Below are positions 46,393 through 57,540 of a stretch of 64,000 nt of DNA, in pieces; position 1 is the first letter of the stretch, and each line of letters starts with the position of its first letter. The DNA comes from Delphinus delphis. Its lineage: Eukaryota; Chordata; Mammalia; Artiodactyla; Delphinidae. The DNA lies in the NCBI RefSeq assembly GCF_949987515.2, contig NC_082694.2:57348080-57412079 (forward strand), given 5' to 3'. The position numbers and the translations under genes were made by a program. The notes under the pieces are model-generated. The model did no database searches. It saw only the letters and a program-made list of their open reading frames with translations, and had not been told where the DNA came from.

Positions 46393-49300
46393 ATGGTAAT
46401 AGGAGCATACATATCAATAATAACCTTGAATATAAATGGATTAAATGCCCCAACCAGAAGACACAGACTGGCTGAATGGATACAAAAACAAGACCCATAT
46501 ATATGCGATCTACAAGAGACCCACTTCAGACCTAGGGACACATACAGATTGAAAGTGAAGGGATGGAAAAAGATATTCCATGCAAATGGAAATTAAAAAA
46601 AAGCTGGTGTAGCAATACTCATATCAGATAAAATAGATGTTAAAATAAAGACTGTTACAAGAGATAAGAAGGGACACTACATAATGATCAAAGGATCAAT
46701 CCAAGAAGAAGATATAACAAATATAAATGTTTATGCACCCAACATAGGAGCACCTCAATACATAAGGCAAATGCTAACAACCATGAAAGGAGAAATCGAC
46801 AGTAACACGATAATAGTAGGGGACTATAACACCCCACTTACATCAATGGACAGATCATCCAAACAAAAAATAAAGAAACACAAGGTTTAAATGACACAAT
46901 AGAACAGATAGATTTAATTGATATTTATAGAACATTCCACACAAAAGTGGCAGAATACAATTTTTTCTCAAGTGTACATGGAGCAGTCTCCAGGATAGAT
47001 CACATCTTGGCTCACAAATCAAGCCTTGGAGAATTTATGCAAATTGAAATCGTATGAAGCATCTTTTCTGACCACAATGCTATGAGATTGGAAATCAATT
47101 ACAGGAAAAAAAACTGTAAAAAACACAAATACATGGAGGCTAAACAGTGTGCTACTAAATAACCAAGAGATTGCTGAAGAAATCAAAGAAGAAATAAAAA
47201 AATACATAGAAACAAATGACAACGAAAACACAATCCAAAACCTATGGGATGCAGCAAAAGCATTTCTAAGAAGGAAGTCTATAGCCATTCAACCTCACCT
47301 CAGGAAATAAGAAAAATCTCAAATAACCAATTGAACCCTACACTTAAAACAACTAGAGAAAGAAGAACAAAGAAAACTCAAAGTCAGTAGAAGGAAAGAA
47401 ATCATAAAGAACAGAGCAGAAATAAATGAAATAGAAATGAAGAAAACAATAGCAAAGATAAATAAAAGCTGATTCTTTGAGAAGATAAACAAAATTGATA
47501 AACCCTTAGTCAGTCTCATCCAGAAAAAAGGGAGAGGATACAAATCAATAAAATTAGAAATGAAAAAGGAGAAGTTACAACAGACACCACAGAAATACAA
47601 AGGATTATAAGAGACTACTATAAACAACTATATGCCAACAAAATGGACAACCACGAAGAAATGGACAAATTCTTGGAAAGGTACAATTTTCCAAAACTGA
47701 ACCAGGAAGAATTAGAAAACATAAACAAACCTATCACAAGTAATGAAATTGAAACCATAATTTAAAATCTTCCAACAAACAAAAGTCCAGGACCAGATGT
47801 CTTCACAGGCGAATTCTATCAAACATTTAGAGAAGAGCTAACACCGATCCTTCTCAAACTCTTCCAAAAATGTGCAGAGGGAGAAACATTCCCAAATTCA
47901 TTCTACAAAGCCACCATCACCCTGATACCCAAACCAGAAAAAGATGTCACAAAAGAAGAAAATTGTAGACCAATATCACATAGATGCAAGAAACCTAAAC
48001 AAAATACTAGCAAACAGAATCCAAGAACATGTTAAAAGGATCATACACCATTATCAAATGGGATTTATCCCAGGGATGCAAGGATTCTTCAATATGCGCA
48101 AATCAATCACTGTGATACACCACATTAACAAATTAAGGAATAAAAACCATATGATCATCTCAATAGATTCAGAAAATGCTTTTGACAAAATTCAACGCTA
48201 ATTCATGATAAAAACTCTCCAGAAAGTGGGCAAACAGGGAACCTACTTCAACATAATAAAGCCCATATATGACAAATCCACAGCAAGCATCATATTCAAT
48301 GGTGAAAAACTGAAAGCATTTCCACTAAGATCAGGAACAAGACAAGGATGTCCACACTCGCCACTGTTATTTAACAGTTTTGGATGTCCTAGCCATGGCA
48401 AACAGAGAAGAAAAAGAAATAAAAGGAATATAAATTGGAAAAGAAGAAGTAAAACTGTCATTGTTTGCCGATGACATGATACTATACATAGAAAATCCTA
48501 AAGATGCCATCAGAAAACTACCAGAACTGATCGGTGAATTTGGTAACGTTGCAGGATACAAAATTAATGCACAGAAATCTCCGGCATTCCTATATACCAA
48601 CAATGAAATATCAGAAAGAGAAGTTAAGGAAACAATTCCATTTACCATCACAACAAAAAGAAAAAAATACCTACGAATAAACCTGCTTTAGGAGGCGAAA
48701 GACTTGTACTCACAAAACTATAAAACACTGATGAAAGAAGTCAAAGATGACACAAACAGATGGAGAAATATACCATGTTCTTGGATGGGAAGAATCAATA
48801 TTGTGAAAATGACTATACTACCCAAAGCAATCTACAGATTCAATGCAATCCCTATCAAACTACCAATGGCATTTTTCACACAACTAGAATAAAAAATTTC
48901 ACAATTTGTATGGAAACACAAAAGACCCCAAACAGACAAAGCAATCTTGAAAAAGAAAAATGGAGCTGGAGGAATCAGGCTCCCTGACTTCAGATATACT
49001 ACAAAGCTACAGTAATCAAGACAATATGGTACTGGCACAAAAAGAGAAATATAGATCAATGGTATCAGATAGAATGCCCAGAGATAAACCCACGTACATA
49101 TGCGCACCTAATTTACGACAAAGAAGGCAAGGACATACAATGGAGAAATGGCAGCCTCTTCAATAAGTGGTGCTGGGAAAATTGGACAGCTACATATAAA
49201 AGAATGAAATTAGAACACTACCTAACAACATACACAAAAATAAACTCAAAATGGATTAAAGACCTAACTGTAAGACCAGATACTATAAAACTCTTAGAGG

Positions 49301-49933
49301 AAAACATAGGAAAAACACTCTTTGACCTAAACCACAGCCAGATCTTTTTTGACCCACCTCCTAGAGTAATGGAAATAAAAACAAAAATAAACAAATGGGA
49401 CTTAATTAAACTTAAAAGCTTTCGCACAGCAAAGGAAACCATAAACAAGACAAAAAGACAACCCTCAGAATGGGAGAAAATATTTGCAAATGAAACAACA
49501 AAGGATTAATCTCCAAAATATACAAGCAGCTCATGCAGCTCAATATCAAAAAACAAACAATCCACTTAAAAAGTGGGCAGAAGACCTAAATAGACATTTC
49601 ACCAAGGAAGACATACAGATGGCCAAGAGGCACATGAAAGGATGCTCAACACCCTAATTATTAGAGAAATGCAAATCAAAACTACAATGAGCTATCACCT
49701 CACGCTGGTCAGAATGGCCATTATCAAAAAATCTATAAAAAATAAATGCTGGAAATGGTGTGGTGAAAAGTGAAGCCTCCTGCACTGTTGGTGGGAATGT
49801 AAGCTGATACAACCACAATGGAAAACAGTATAGAGGTTCCTTAAAAAACTAAAAATAGAACTACCATATGACCCAGCAATCCCACTACTGGGTATATACC
49901 CTGAGAAAACCATAATTCAAAACGAGACACATG
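46393..49933 (+). pseudogene. L1 ORF2 pseudogene
   Basis: ATG at 46393 gives MVIGAYISIITLNINGLNAP, the endonuclease N-terminus. CDLQETHF holds the catalytic Glu and 46684-46890 carries IIVGDYNTPLTSMDRSSKQK. The linker and early RT are at 47944-48201 and 48205-48474 ([25 protein letters not shown]). 48461 on carries [15 protein letters not shown], the RT active site. 49204-49509 carries the late region. Several frameshifts and stops occur. The last ~20 codons and the 3'UTR are in the inverted segment at 50197-50810. Confidence 0.9.
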
Positions 49934-49955
49934 CAACTTCCCTGGTGATGCAGTG
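49934..49955 (+). mobile_element. SINE head (first ~20 bp), detached from its body
   Basis: CTTCCCTGGTGATGCAGTG directly after the L1 sequence GAGACACATG matches the start of the CHR SINE, with the GGCGCAG site changed to GATGCAG. The rest of the SINE, lacking just this head plus about 7 bp, is found inverted at 50811-51144 next to GAGACATG, the other copy of the target duplication. Confidence 0.72.
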
Positions 49956-50196
49956 ATACCAATACCATATTATCTTTACCACTATAGATTTATAAGACCT
50001 TCAAATCAGTTAGTGTAAATCCCCCAGCTTTTAAAAATCTTTTTATAATGTTTTAGTTTTCTAGACTTTTGCATTTTAGTTCAAATTTTAGAATAAAATG
50101 TGTTACTATCTTTAAAAGAATATCTGAGATTTTGATTGAGACTGCATTGAATCCATATATCAACTTGGGGACAGTACAAATCTCAACAATATTGGG
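49956..50196 (-). mobile_element. Inverted continuation of the old L1M, with L1 target duplication
   Basis: On the minus strand this reads as L1M ORF2 starting CCCAATATTGTTGAGA and continuing through the part ending 'atatggtattggtatc'. It takes up exactly where the plus-strand L1M stops at 44359. AATATTGGG at 50188-50196 is the complement of CCCAATATT at 44351-44359, so it is the second target duplication of the full-length L1, now inverted. Confidence 0.75.
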
Positions 50197-50810
50197 GAAT
50201 TTGTTGTTGTTGTTTTTAACAGATCTTTATTGGAGCATAATTGCTTCACAATACTGTGTTAGTTTCTGTTTTACACCAAAGTGAATCAGCCATATGCATA
50301 CATATGTCCCCATTTGCCCTCCCTCCCATCCTCCCTATCCCATACCTCTAGGTCATTGCAAAGCACCAAGCTGATCTCCCTGTGCTATGCTGCTGCTTCC
50401 ACTAGCTATTTTATATTCGGTAACGTATACATGTCGATGCTACTCTCACTTCGCCCTGGTTTCCCCCTCCCACCCCGTGTCCTCAAGTCCATTCTCTATG
50501 TCTACATCTTTATTCCTGCCCTGCAACTAGGTTCATCAGTACCATTTTTTTTTTAGATTCCATATATATGCGTTAGCATATGGTATTTGATTTTCTCTTT
50601 CTGACTTACTTCACTCTCTGTGACAGACTCTAGGTGCATCCACCTCACTACAAATAACTCAGTTTTGTTTCTTTTTATGGCTGAGTAATATTCCATTGTA
50701 TATATGTGCCACATCTTCTTTATCCATTCATCTGTTGATGGACACTTAGGTTGGTTCCATGTCCTGGCTATTGTACTTAGTGCTGCAGTGAACATTGTGG
50801 TACATGTCTC
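50197..50810 (-). mobile_element. Inverted 3' end of the 44360 L1
   Basis: Minus-strand L1 from GAGACATGTACCACAATG (end of ORF2) through the 3'UTR to 'ccaataaagatctgttaaaaac' and an AAC-interrupted tail at 50197. It begins within a few bases of where the plus-strand L1 breaks at 49933, so the two are pieces of one element. The minus frame at 50553-50795 is the ORF2 C-terminus (KKMWHIYTMEYYSAIKRNK). Confidence 0.85.
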
Positions 50811-51144
50811 TTTTTTTTAAAATAAATTTATTTATTTTATTTATTTATTTTTGGCTGCTTTGGGTCTTTGTTGCTGCAGGTGGGCTTTTTCTAGTTGTGG
50901 CGAGCGGGGGCTACTCTTTGTTGCAATGCGTGGGCTTCTCCTTGCAGTGGCTTCTTTCGTTGCTGAGCACGGGCTCTAGGCATGTGGGCTTCAGTAGTTC
51001 TGGCACGAGGGCTCAGTAGTTGTGGCTCGTGGGCTCTAGAGCACAGGCTCAGTAGTTGTGGCACACAGTCTTATTTCCTCTGTGGCATGTGGGATCTTCC
51101 CAGACCAGGACTCAAACCCATGTCCCCTGCATTGGGAGGCAGAT
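50811..51144 (-). mobile_element. Body of a long CHR-2-type SINE, inverted
   Basis: On the minus strand the SINE body starts ATCTGCCTCCCAATGCAGG. It continues with the repeated 'ccacaactactgagcc' modules and ends in an AAATAAATAAATAAAA tail next to GAGACATG. The first ~30 bp are missing, and most of them are found at 49934-49955. Confidence 0.87.
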
Positions 51145-51670
51145 AGTTGTTTGTAGTAGTCTCTTATAACCCTTTGTATTTCTGTGGTGTCTGTTGTAAC
51201 TTCTCCTTTTTCATTTCTAATTTTATTGATTTGTATCCTCTCCCTTTTTTCTGGATGAGACTGACTAAGGGTTTATCAATTTTGTTTATCTTCTCAAAGA
51301 ATCAGCTTTTATTTTTATTGATCTTTGCTATTGTTTTCTTCATTTCTATTTCATTTATTTCTGCTCTGTTCTTTATGATTTCTTTCCCTCTACTGACTTC
51401 GGGTTTTCTTTGTTCTTCTTTCTCTAGTTGTTTTAAGTGTAGGGTTCAATTGGTTATTTGAGATTTTTCTTATTTCCTGAGGTGAGATTGAATGGCTATA
51501 AACTTCCTTCTTAGAAATGCTTTTGCTGCATTTGGTTTTGGATTGTTGGTTTTGGATTGTTGTGTTTTCGTTGTCATTTGTTTCTATGTATTTTTTTTAT
51601 TTCTTCTTTGATTTCTTCAGCAATCTCTTGGTTATTTAGTAGCACACTGTTTAGCCTCCATGTATTTGTG
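51145..51670 (-). mobile_element. Inverted copy of the L1 ORF2 segment at 47124-47631
   Basis: The minus strand of this 526-bp piece aligns end to end with 47124-47631 of the neighbouring L1, with few substitutions and small indels (for example a 6-bp difference near AGATCAATAAAAATAAAAG). As a result the plus frame 51147-51461 and the minus frame 47319-47627 translate to nearly the same protein. Both are antisense to ORF2, not genes. Confidence 0.85.
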
Positions 51671-52261
51671 GTGATGCAGATGTAAGTTAAAACCCACAAT
51701 GTAAGGTCATTTCAGCAATTTGGAATGTGTAAAATAAAAAAGAACAATATCGAAGGATAGCAAGGATGTGGAGCAACTGAAATTGTTATACAATGTTGGT
51801 GTGAATTTAAAATTGCATAACTGGGCTTCCCTGGTGGCGCAGTGGTTAAGAATCCGCCTGCCAATGCAGATGACACGGGTTCGAGCCCTGGTCTGGGAAG
51901 ATCCCACATGCCGCAGAGCAACTAAGCCTGTGTGCCACAACTACTAAGCCTGCGCTCTAGAGCCCGTAAGCCACAACTACTGAACCCTCGTGCCACAACT
52001 ACTGAAGCCCACGTGCCTAGAGCCCATGCTCCACAACAAGAGAAACCACCACAGTGAGAAGCCTGCGCACTGCAAGAAAGTGTAGCCCCTGATCGCCGCA
52101 ACTAGAGAAAAGCCTGTGTGCAGCAATGAAGACCCAATGTAGCCATAAATAAATAAATAAATGTATAAGGAAAAAAATAAATAAAAATTTAAATAAATAA
52201 ATAAATTGCATAACTGCTTTGGTAAATTGTAGCAGGTTCTTATAAAGATAAATGTATATCT
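51671..52261 (+). mobile_element. Old L1M ORF2 end, resumed
   Basis: Plus-strand L1M resumes with 'gtaagttaaaacccacaatg', then 'agcaaggatgtggagcaac' and 'ttgttatacaatgttggtgtg', the late ORF2 region. A SINE (51824-52202) interrupts it. Using the local L1 as a ruler, about 640 bp of ORF2 between the inverted L1M part and this part are absent. Confidence 0.65.
51824..52202 (+). mobile_element. Long CHR-2-type SINE
   Basis: Full-length long form starting GGGCTTCCCTGGTGG, with A-box GGCGCAGTGG, B-box ACGGGTTCGAGCCC, repeated 'ccacaactactgaa' modules and an (AAAT)n tail. Direct repeats AAATTGCATAACTG at 51810-51823 and 52203-52216 flank it. It has the same long layout as the split SINE. Confidence 0.94.
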
Positions 52262-52495
52262 AAACTAAGAGTTGGCAAACTTTTTTTGTAAATAGTCTAA
52301 TAGTAAATGGTTTAAACTTTGTAGGTCAGATGCTTTCTACTACAAATACTCAATTTGTCCATTGCAGTACAAAAGCAGCCACAGAAAATATATGAACATG
52401 ACCTTGTGTTAGTAAAACTGTATTTACAAAGACAGGTGGTGGGCCAGATTTGGCCCACAGGAAGTAGCAGTTTGCTGAATCCTGATCTAAATTAT
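52262..52495. repeat. Non-autonomous DNA transposon (hAT/MER type)
   Basis: The block order 'gagttggcaaactttttttgtaaa', 'ctttgtaggtcagatg', 'gtacaaaagcagccacag', 'aaaactgtatttacaaag' and 'gggccagatttggcccac' matches a common mammalian MER-type element with terminal GTTGGCAAA / TTTGCTGAATCC sequences. I believe it is of the hAT superfamily but do not name the subfamily. Confidence 0.55.
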
Positions 52496-52549
52496 TCACT
52501 GAAATCCAATATTTATAAAGAAATGAAAATATTAGTCTATTAAAAAGAC

Positions 52550-53600
52550 TTGTGTTCTAGTGTCTATAACTGCTTTATCTACAACAGAAAAACTCTGGGG
52601 CCAATCCACATGTCTGTCACCAAGAGAAATGGATAAACAAATTCACTTATTTGTAAAATAAAATACCACTCAACAATTAAAAAGAATGAAATACTAATAC
52701 ATGAAACTAGTATGGAGGAAATAAAAAATTAAATACACCCCCCCCCACACACACACACACAAACCCACTGACAATGCCAAATGAAAATGAATAAGTTACC
52801 AACACAAGCACAGTGGGTTAGGATATATAGAGTGACTGGAATCATCATGCATTGCTGGTGAAAGTGTAAAATTTATACGAACATTTGAAAGGATAATTTG
52901 GAAATTTTATTTAGAGTCTAGCATAGATAGACTAGATGTTAGATAAGTTAGACATACATTTACTTTTATAAAATACTGATAAGTTTTCAACAAAAATGTA
53001 CCATTTTACACTCATGTCAGCATCTAATCTATGACTCAGCAATTCCACTCCCAAAGAAATAACACACTCAGGGGAACCACATTACTAAGAGAGGTCCCAC
53101 TCTCAAGAGAAATGAAAACATATGTTCACAAAAAGACTTGTTCAAGAACGTTTATAGCAAACTCATTCATCAAGCCAAAAACCGGAAACAAGCCAAGTAT
53201 CACTCAACAGAAAAAAAGGAGATAACATTTTTGACATATTCATACAATGGTATACTACTCAGCAATTTAAAAAAATATACAAATTACGAATATCCTCAGC
53301 ACAGATGACTCTTCAGAACGTTTTGCTGAACAAAAGAGGCTAGAGAAAAAAGAGCACTATAAAATTCAAAATACAGGAAAAAACCAAAATCTATAGTGAT
53401 AAAAATTAGAAATTATTGCTTCTGCTAAAGTGAGTATATTATACAGAAAGGAACATTCAAGAGTAGTGGGCACATTCTCTCATTTTGGGTGATGGTACAG
53501 AGGTGTATACAGTTATCAAAACTCACAGAATTGAAACTAAAATCAATGATTTCAGGACATGTAAATTATATCTCTTTTTTTAATAAAAGAGAAAATGCCA
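52550..53600 (+). mobile_element. Old L1M 3' region fragments
   Basis: 52550-52735 matches the end of L1M ORF2 ('tataactgctttatctacaacagaaaaactc', 'gaaatggataaacaaattc'). 53030-53590 repeats the same late region and 3'UTR ('gtttatagcaaactcattcatcaag', 'acaatggtatactactcagcaa', 'gtgatggtacagaggtgtatac'). Two L1M copies or a duplication may be involved. A C9/(AC)n simple repeat lies at 52738-52761. Confidence 0.55.
52738..52761. repeat. C-run plus AC microsatellite
   Basis: Nine or more C residues are followed by about seven AC units between two L1M fragments. Confidence 0.9.
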
Positions 53601-53779
53601 ACAAAGACTAATCCTATAAAATGCCAAATGTTCTGATTTACCACAAACATTTGACTTAGGCAAGGGTATGTGCTGTCATGGCTTAAGGCCAGTCACCTGC
53701 TAATTTTGACCTTAGTCTATTTTATATCCTTAAATGTTCATATATATCATCCGCATTTGTCTGGGTGGTGGAAGAGAAA

Positions 53780-54010
53780 CTTATGTGATATCTTTATCAT
53801 GTTTTGTGGTTTACAAATCATCTACAGTTCTTTTCTCATTTGATCATTAATATCCCTCTGAAGTATTAACCTGTTTGCTTTACTGTTACGAAATTAAAAC
53901 TAGAAAGAAGTTGAAGGATTTCTCCAAGACGGAAAAATCAGTAATTGGTAGAACAGAACTTGAGTACTCAGCTTCTGACTCTAAAGCTCTGCTGATATGC
54001 TGTGCACATT
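53780..54010 (-). repeat. MIR SINE, diverged
   Basis: Complement of the MIR core ('aagttgaaggatttctccaag', 'ttggtagaacagaacttgag', 'tctgactctaaagctctgc'). Confidence 0.5.
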
Positions 54011-55091
54011 ACCTGTTCTTTACAACTATGGCTACCGCAGACCACATCCTGAATTTGTTCAACTACTAAACTCTACGTGACTGTGCTTCTGTAACACAAT
54101 TGTCTCTAGTTTGTCTTGCTCATCTCCAGGGATCCTTGTCAGACTGTTTCAAAGAGGACAAAATATTAAGACAATGAGAATATTATGTTATAAAGGAAAA
54201 ATGAAACTGCACAATGGTTTCCACCCAGGAGAGAGGTCTGATGTGCATGCCTATTTGTAAAGAACTAAAACAAAAAACATTCTAAAGACCAATATACGAG
54301 AATAATTGCAATCTATTCCATTTGAATTCTCAAATCAGTGGTGTATAGTAAATAATCATTAAAAGAAGTTCTTACCCAGAGTTAGTGATCAGAGGTTGAA
54401 TTTAAATATCTTACCATATATATTTAATTCAAGAGGTAGAGATGATGATAGTATTTCTCATCTAATGAAAAAAGCTATGACTGCCTTGTGAAGCCATGCC
54501 AGGCCCAGGTGGTAGCTTTTACCTTGAGCCTAAGACAGGAATAACAAATGGGTTTCTGTTTACATGCCAATTCCCAATTGCTTCATGGTGGCTTCCTGGA
54601 TTACAATGATAAGGAGGAGTCATAATCTTTGGTTGGGCTTCAAGAAAGTGTCATTAAATGGGCTCAGGATGGGAGAGTGGTAAATTGCATACCACATTTC
54701 TAACATTCCTTGACTGTGGGCTTAGGAAAATTCCCTCTGTGAAGACAACTTTAGGAAAACAGCCCTCACCTTTTATTTTTTCTGGGCTTTCCCCCAGCTA
54801 TGTATCACTAAGAACCAAACAATTGTAGATTAAGTGTTTTAAATGTCAAAAAAGTGAGAATATTTCAGGATAGACAATGTATGCAGGGGGGCCCTGATAG
54901 ACACAAGGCAGTATCAAGATGTAGTGTCAAGCCTTGTCCAGTTTAGTTTAAGACCTCCCTGGAATTCTCTTGTTATAGTAACTGCATCACACAGAGGTGT
55001 CTTTATCTAATCACAAGCAAATAGCTTGCAGATTCCTCTAGACCCCTCTATCTGCTCATCTAAGAAGCTTTTTTCAGTTCTGCCTTAGCTC
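54011..55091. other. Unassigned sequence
   Basis: No gene or repeat is recognised. The TA before the Tigger1 element is at 55092-55093. Confidence 0.45.
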
Positions 55092-55093
55092 TA

Positions 55094-57538
55094 CAGGCAT
55101 ACCTTGGAGATACTGTGGGTTGGGCTCCAGACCACTGCAATAAAACCAATACTGCAATAGTGTGAGTCACACAGATTTTGTGGTTTCTCAATGCATGTAA
55201 AAGTAATGTTTATACTATAGTAGTCTCTTAAGTGTGTAATAGCATTATTCCTAAAAAACCAATGTCCATATCTTAATTATTGAAGAGAAAATAATTTATT
55301 CCTGAAAAATGCTAACCATCATCTAAGCCTTCAATAAGTCTTTAATACGTTTGCTTGTAGAGGGACTTGCTTCTTTGTTGATGGCTACTGACTGATCAGG
55401 GTAATGGCTGCTGAAGGCTGGGGTGGCTGTGAAATTTCTTAAAATAAGACGACAATAAATTTTCTCGCATTGATTAACTCTTCCTTTCACAATTTTTCTG
55501 TAGCCTCCAATGTTGTTTGATAGCATTTTACCCACAATAGATCTTTTTTTCAAAATTAGACTCAATCTTCTCAAACCCTGCTATTTCTTGATCAACTAAA
55601 TTTATGTCATATTCTAAATCCTTGTTGTCATTTCAACAGTCTTCACAGCATCTTCACCAGGAGTAGATGCCATCTCAAGTAACCACTTTCTTTACTCATC
55701 CATAAGAAGACACTCCTATCAGTTAAAGTTTTCTCATGAGATTGCAGCAATTCTGTCACTTTTCAGGCTCCACTTCTAATTCTGGTTCTCTTGTTCTTTC
55801 CACCATATCTGAAGTTACTTCCTCCAGTGAAGTCTTGAACCCCTCAAAGTCATCCAGGAGGGTTGGAATCCATTTCTTCCAAACTCCTGCTAATGTTGAT
55901 ATTTTGACCTCTCCCCACGAATCACAAATGTTCTTAATGGCATCTAGAATGGTGACTTCTTTCCAGAAGGTTTTCAATTTACTTTGCCCAGATTCATAAG
56001 AGGAATCATTACCTATGGCAGCTGTGGCCTTACAAACCGTCTTCCTTAAATAATAAGGCTTGAAAGTTGAAATTACTTCTTGATCCATGGGCGGCAGAAT
56101 GGATGTTGAGTTAGCAGGCATGGAAACAACATTAATCTTATTGTACATCTCCATCAGAGCTTTTGGATGACCGGGTGCATTGTCAGTTGAGCATTTTGAA
56201 AGGAATATATTTTTCTGAGCAGTAGATCTTAACCGTGTGCTGAAAGATTCAGTCAATCATGTTGTGATCAGATGTGCTTCATCCAGGCTTTGTTGTTGCA
56301 TTGATATAATCTACTTTATACAGGAAGAGTAAATTGAATATAATTCTTAAGTGCCCTAGGGTTTTTTGGAATGGTAAATAAGCATTGACTTCGACTTAAA
56401 ATCACCAGCTGCATTAGCCCCTATAAAAGGAGTCAGCCTGTCCTTTGAAGCTGTGAAACCAGGCATTGACTTCACCTCTCTAGCTATGAGTCCTAGGTGG
56501 CATCTTCTTCCAATAGAAGGCTATCCCTCCTGCATCGAAAATCTGTTGTTTAGTGTAGCCTCCTTCATGAATGATCCTAGCTAAATCTTCTGAATAACTT
56601 GCTATAGCCTCTACATCAGCACCTGCTGCTTCACCCTGCACTCTTATGTTATGGGATGGCTTCTTTCTTTAAAACTCACGGACCAGTCTCTGCTAGCTTC
56701 AGACGTTTTATTCTGCAGCTTCTTCACCACTCCCAGTCTTCACAGAATTGAAGAGAGTTAGGGCCTTCCTCTGGATTAGGCTTTGGCTTAAGGGAATGTT
56801 GTGGCTAGTTTGTTTGATCTTCTGTCCACACGACTAAAACCTTCTCCATATCAACAGTAAGACTGTTGCATTTCTTTATTCATTTTTTCATTCATTCTTC
56901 ATTCATGTTTTCGCTAGGGTAGCACTTTTAATTTCCTTTAAGAATCCTTCCTTGCATTCAGAACTTGGCTAACTGGTACAAGAGGCCTAACCTTTGACCT
57001 ATGTGGGTGCTTGACACTGACATGCCTTACTCACTAAGCTTAATCATGTCTAGCTTTTGATTTCAAATGAGATATATTCAAGTCTTCCTTTCACTTGAAA
57101 ACTTAGAGGCCATTGTAGGATTATTAATTGCCTAATTTCAGTATCGCTGTGTCTCAGGGAGTAGGGAGGCCCTAGGAGAGGGAGAGAGATGGGGGAGTTG
57201 CCAGTTGGCAAAGCAGTCAGAACACATACACTTATCGATTAAGTTTGCTGTCATATAATGGGTACTGCTCATGACTTACCAGGACCATTCCAATAGTAAC
57301 ATCAAAGATCACTGATCACAGATCACCATAAAAAATATCATAGTATTTAAAATGTTTGAAATATTGCAAGAATTACCAAAATTTGACACAGAGAAAATTG
57401 CAAAGTGAGCAAATTCTGTTGGAAAAATGGTGCCCGTATACTTGCTCCATGCAGGCTTGCCACAAACCTTCAATCTATAAAAAATGCAATATCTGTGAAG
57501 TGGAACAAGGCAAAGCACAATAAAATAAGACATGCCTT
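55094..57538 (-). mobile_element. Tigger1 DNA transposon, nearly complete
   Basis: The element is about 2.45 kb, close to the ~2.4 kb of Tigger1 (pogo branch of Tc1/mariner). The left end CAGGCATACCTTGGAGATAC and the right end (complement AAGGCATGTC...) are terminal inverted repeats. Both sit at TA (55092-55093 and 57539-57540), the expected target duplication. The transposase lies on the minus strand. Substitutions and broken frames show it is a fossil. Confidence 0.93.
55320..57113 (-). pseudogene. Tigger1 transposase pseudogene
   Basis: The ancestral start MASKCSSERK-like (ATG complementary to 57111-57113) lies just inside the right end. Open remnants include 55756-56256 on the minus strand, with [18 protein letters not shown] and [20 protein letters not shown]. 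This is the DDE-domain region of pogo/Tigger/CENP-B relatives, with the Asp of 'TDNAPGH' and the Asp of 'PMDQ'. 55323-55574 is the C-terminal part. Stops and frameshifts separate these pieces, so no enzyme is made. Confidence 0.88.
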
Positions 57539-57540
57539 TA

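Larger units (their letters stand above)
44360..49933 (+). mobile_element. Full-length younger L1, 5' and central part
   Basis: An L1 inserted in L1M at CCCAATATT (44351-44359). Parts: GC-rich 5'UTR 44360-45470, ORF1 45471-46388, a 4-bp gap, ORF2 from 46393. It is colinear to 49933, late in ORF2, where a SINE head follows. The remaining ~0.6 kb of this same L1 lies inverted at 50197-50810. Together the parts make about 6.2 kb, a full-length element. ORFs have several frameshifts and stops, so it is inactive. Confidence 0.9.

Noticed and set aside
47319..47627. 102-aa minus frame nearly identical to a 104-aa plus frame at 51147-51461
   Set aside because: Both are the antisense of L1 ORF2 in two inverted copies. 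The similarity reflects the shared L1 DNA, not a duplicated gene.
50197..51670. An independent minus-strand L1 insertion instead of an inversion
   Set aside because: It would need three coincidences: the same CCCAATATT junction, exact L1M continuity on the opposite strand, and an L1 breakpoint matching that of the plus-strand copy, as well as a complementary split SINE.
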